Both the position numbers and the translations under genes were made by a program. The notes under the pieces were generated by a model. It made no database searches. It saw only the letters and a list, made by a program, of their open reading frames with translations, and was not told where the DNA came from. From assembly GCA_012032855.1 (NCBI GenBank), contig JAAUQA010000207.1, positions 1 to 6,333 of the forward strand: a DNA stretch of 6,333 nucleotides, in the 5' to 3' direction. This DNA is from Candidatus Competibacteraceae bacterium. GTDB lineage: Bacteria > Pseudomonadota > Gammaproteobacteria > Competibacterales > Competibacteraceae. Positions 5,896-6,333 of the stretch are shown in pieces. The number at the start of each line of letters is the position of its first letter. Position 1 is the first letter of the stretch.

Positions 5896-6165
5896 GGTTA
5901 TGTGCGCTTGATCACTGTGCCCGCTGAAGGCGCGGAACCTCTCGCGGAGGCCATGAATTACGAGATGTTCAGCGCCGCCAAGGACCTGGAGGGCAACCGC
6001 AAGCAAGTCGCCTTCAGCTATGACGCCCAACCCGTGTTCAAACTCAAAGCGGGCAAATACCATCTGCGCATCGCCCACGGCAGCAATGAGAGTAATGTCG
6101 TTACCGAGGCTGATGTCGAGGTCAAAGCCGGCGAACTCAGTGAGCAGATCATCAGCCTTGAGGCC
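5896..6165 (+). repeat. Tandem protein repeat 2 (90 aa)
   Basis: Second copy, beginning GYVRLITVP and ending IISLEA. It lies exactly 270 bases before the start of copy 3. Shared motifs: YEMFSAAKDLEGNR, SYDAQPVFKLKAGKYHLRI, GSNESNVV, VEVKAGEL. DNA identity with its neighbours is obvious by eye but with many synonymous changes, so the duplication is not recent. Confidence 0.85.
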
Positions 6166-6333
6166 GGCTATCTGCGGCTTGCGACTCTCCCGGTTGAAGG
6201 ATCCGAGCCATTGGCGAAAGATTTGAGCTACGACGTGTTCGGCGCCCAACAAGACCTGCAAGGCAACCGAACGAGAGTGGCATTCAGTTACGACGCCAGA
6301 CCCTTATTCAGGCTCAAAGCCGGTGCCTACAGA
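6166..6333 (+). repeat. Tandem protein repeat 3 (partial, 56 aa)
   Basis: Third copy, beginning GYLRLATLP, with YDVFGAQQDLQGNR and SYDARPLFRLKAGAYR. It is cut by the window end, in frame, at the point matching residue ~55 of copy 2. More copies may follow outside the window. Confidence 0.85.

Larger units (their letters stand above)
4928..6333 (+). pseudogene. Secreted vWA-domain protein with C-terminal repeats, frameshifted, runs off the window
   Basis: Start ATG 4928 with AGAGG (4916-4920) seven bases upstream. Residues 1-22 form a Sec signal peptide (MKRSICWYVIFGLLAL... cleaved after AHA). A vWA domain follows with MIDAS LDASGSMWG (D35, S37, S39), a threonine in GKTPITGAL (5265) and an aspartate in LVSDGKE (5346). 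The frame breaks four times: an extra base near 5149-5150 (LEV | YGHRSKGD), two extra bases at about 5361-5369 (DGKES | GDPCSLVRELREQG), and one missing base near 5417 (GVK | KVHVVGFDV). After 5419 one frame is open to the end. It encodes the end of the vWA domain (GRYFSADSTAQLQNAL), a Pro-rich linker (VTPPPAPPAQPPAPTG, ending near 5628) and tandem repeats. Known: vWA domains with intact MIDAS bind divalent metal and protein ligands. As read, translation stops at 5182. Decay or sequencing error are both possible. Confidence 0.75.

Noticed and set aside
5629..6333. CRISPR array or DNA satellite
   Set aside because: The ~270-base periodicity is protein-level, with many synonymous differences between copies and no constant short repeat with unique spacers.
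1..6333. Insertion sequence or tRNA-linked attachment site
   Set aside because: I found no transposase or integrase motif, no terminal inverted repeats with target duplication, and no tRNA-like segment.

Overview
The window looks like an accessory region of a Pseudomonadota chromosome, probably gamma- or betaproteobacterial. The grounds are an interspersed palindrome of the GTAGGGCGGAATA...TATTCCGCC type, good Shine-Dalgarno sites, mixed base composition and broken genes between intact ones. Species cannot be fixed from the sequence alone. No rRNA, tRNA, transposase or CRISPR array is visible.

Layout, left to right on the + strand. (1) 52-1104 is a 350-aa protein with an N-terminal PIN-type nuclease domain, a five-glycine linker and an unrecognised C-terminal domain. 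An 11-T tract lies just before its start. (2) 1105-1582 is a gene-poor junction. It holds a REP-like palindrome, a minus-strand stub encoding the first ~33 residues of a PfkB-type sugar kinase with its own ribosome binding site, a promoter/hairpin with a T tract, and a leader hairpin before the next gene. (3) 1583-2551 and 2800-3807 are two diverged paralogues, each with an N-terminal peptidoglycan-binding-like domain and a C-terminal HExxH zinc-protease domain. (4) Between them, at 2582-2773, lies a small exported protein that seems to be cut short. (5) 3966-4796 is a lysozyme / lytic-transglycosylase-like protein whose C-terminal domain is knocked out of frame at a T7 run; the lost frame continues to 4854. 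(6) From 4928 to the window end runs a secreted von Willebrand A (vWA) protein, broken by four apparent one-base indels within about 270 bases. It is followed by a proline-rich linker and tandem ~90-residue repeats that continue past the window.

The theme is cell-envelope targeting. There are two peptidoglycan-binding zinc-protease candidates, one peptidoglycan-cleaving enzyme candidate, a vWA adhesion/scaffold protein, and a PIN nuclease joined to an unknown domain. The two proteases and the lysozyme-like protein lack a recognisable Sec signal peptide. If they act on the wall they must leave by a dedicated machine (type VI secretion or an extracellular contractile injection system are the obvious candidates) or by lysis. 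No secretion apparatus is encoded here, so this effector-island reading is inference. The frame breaks in the last two genes may mean decay or uncorrected sequencing indels; the window alone cannot separate these.
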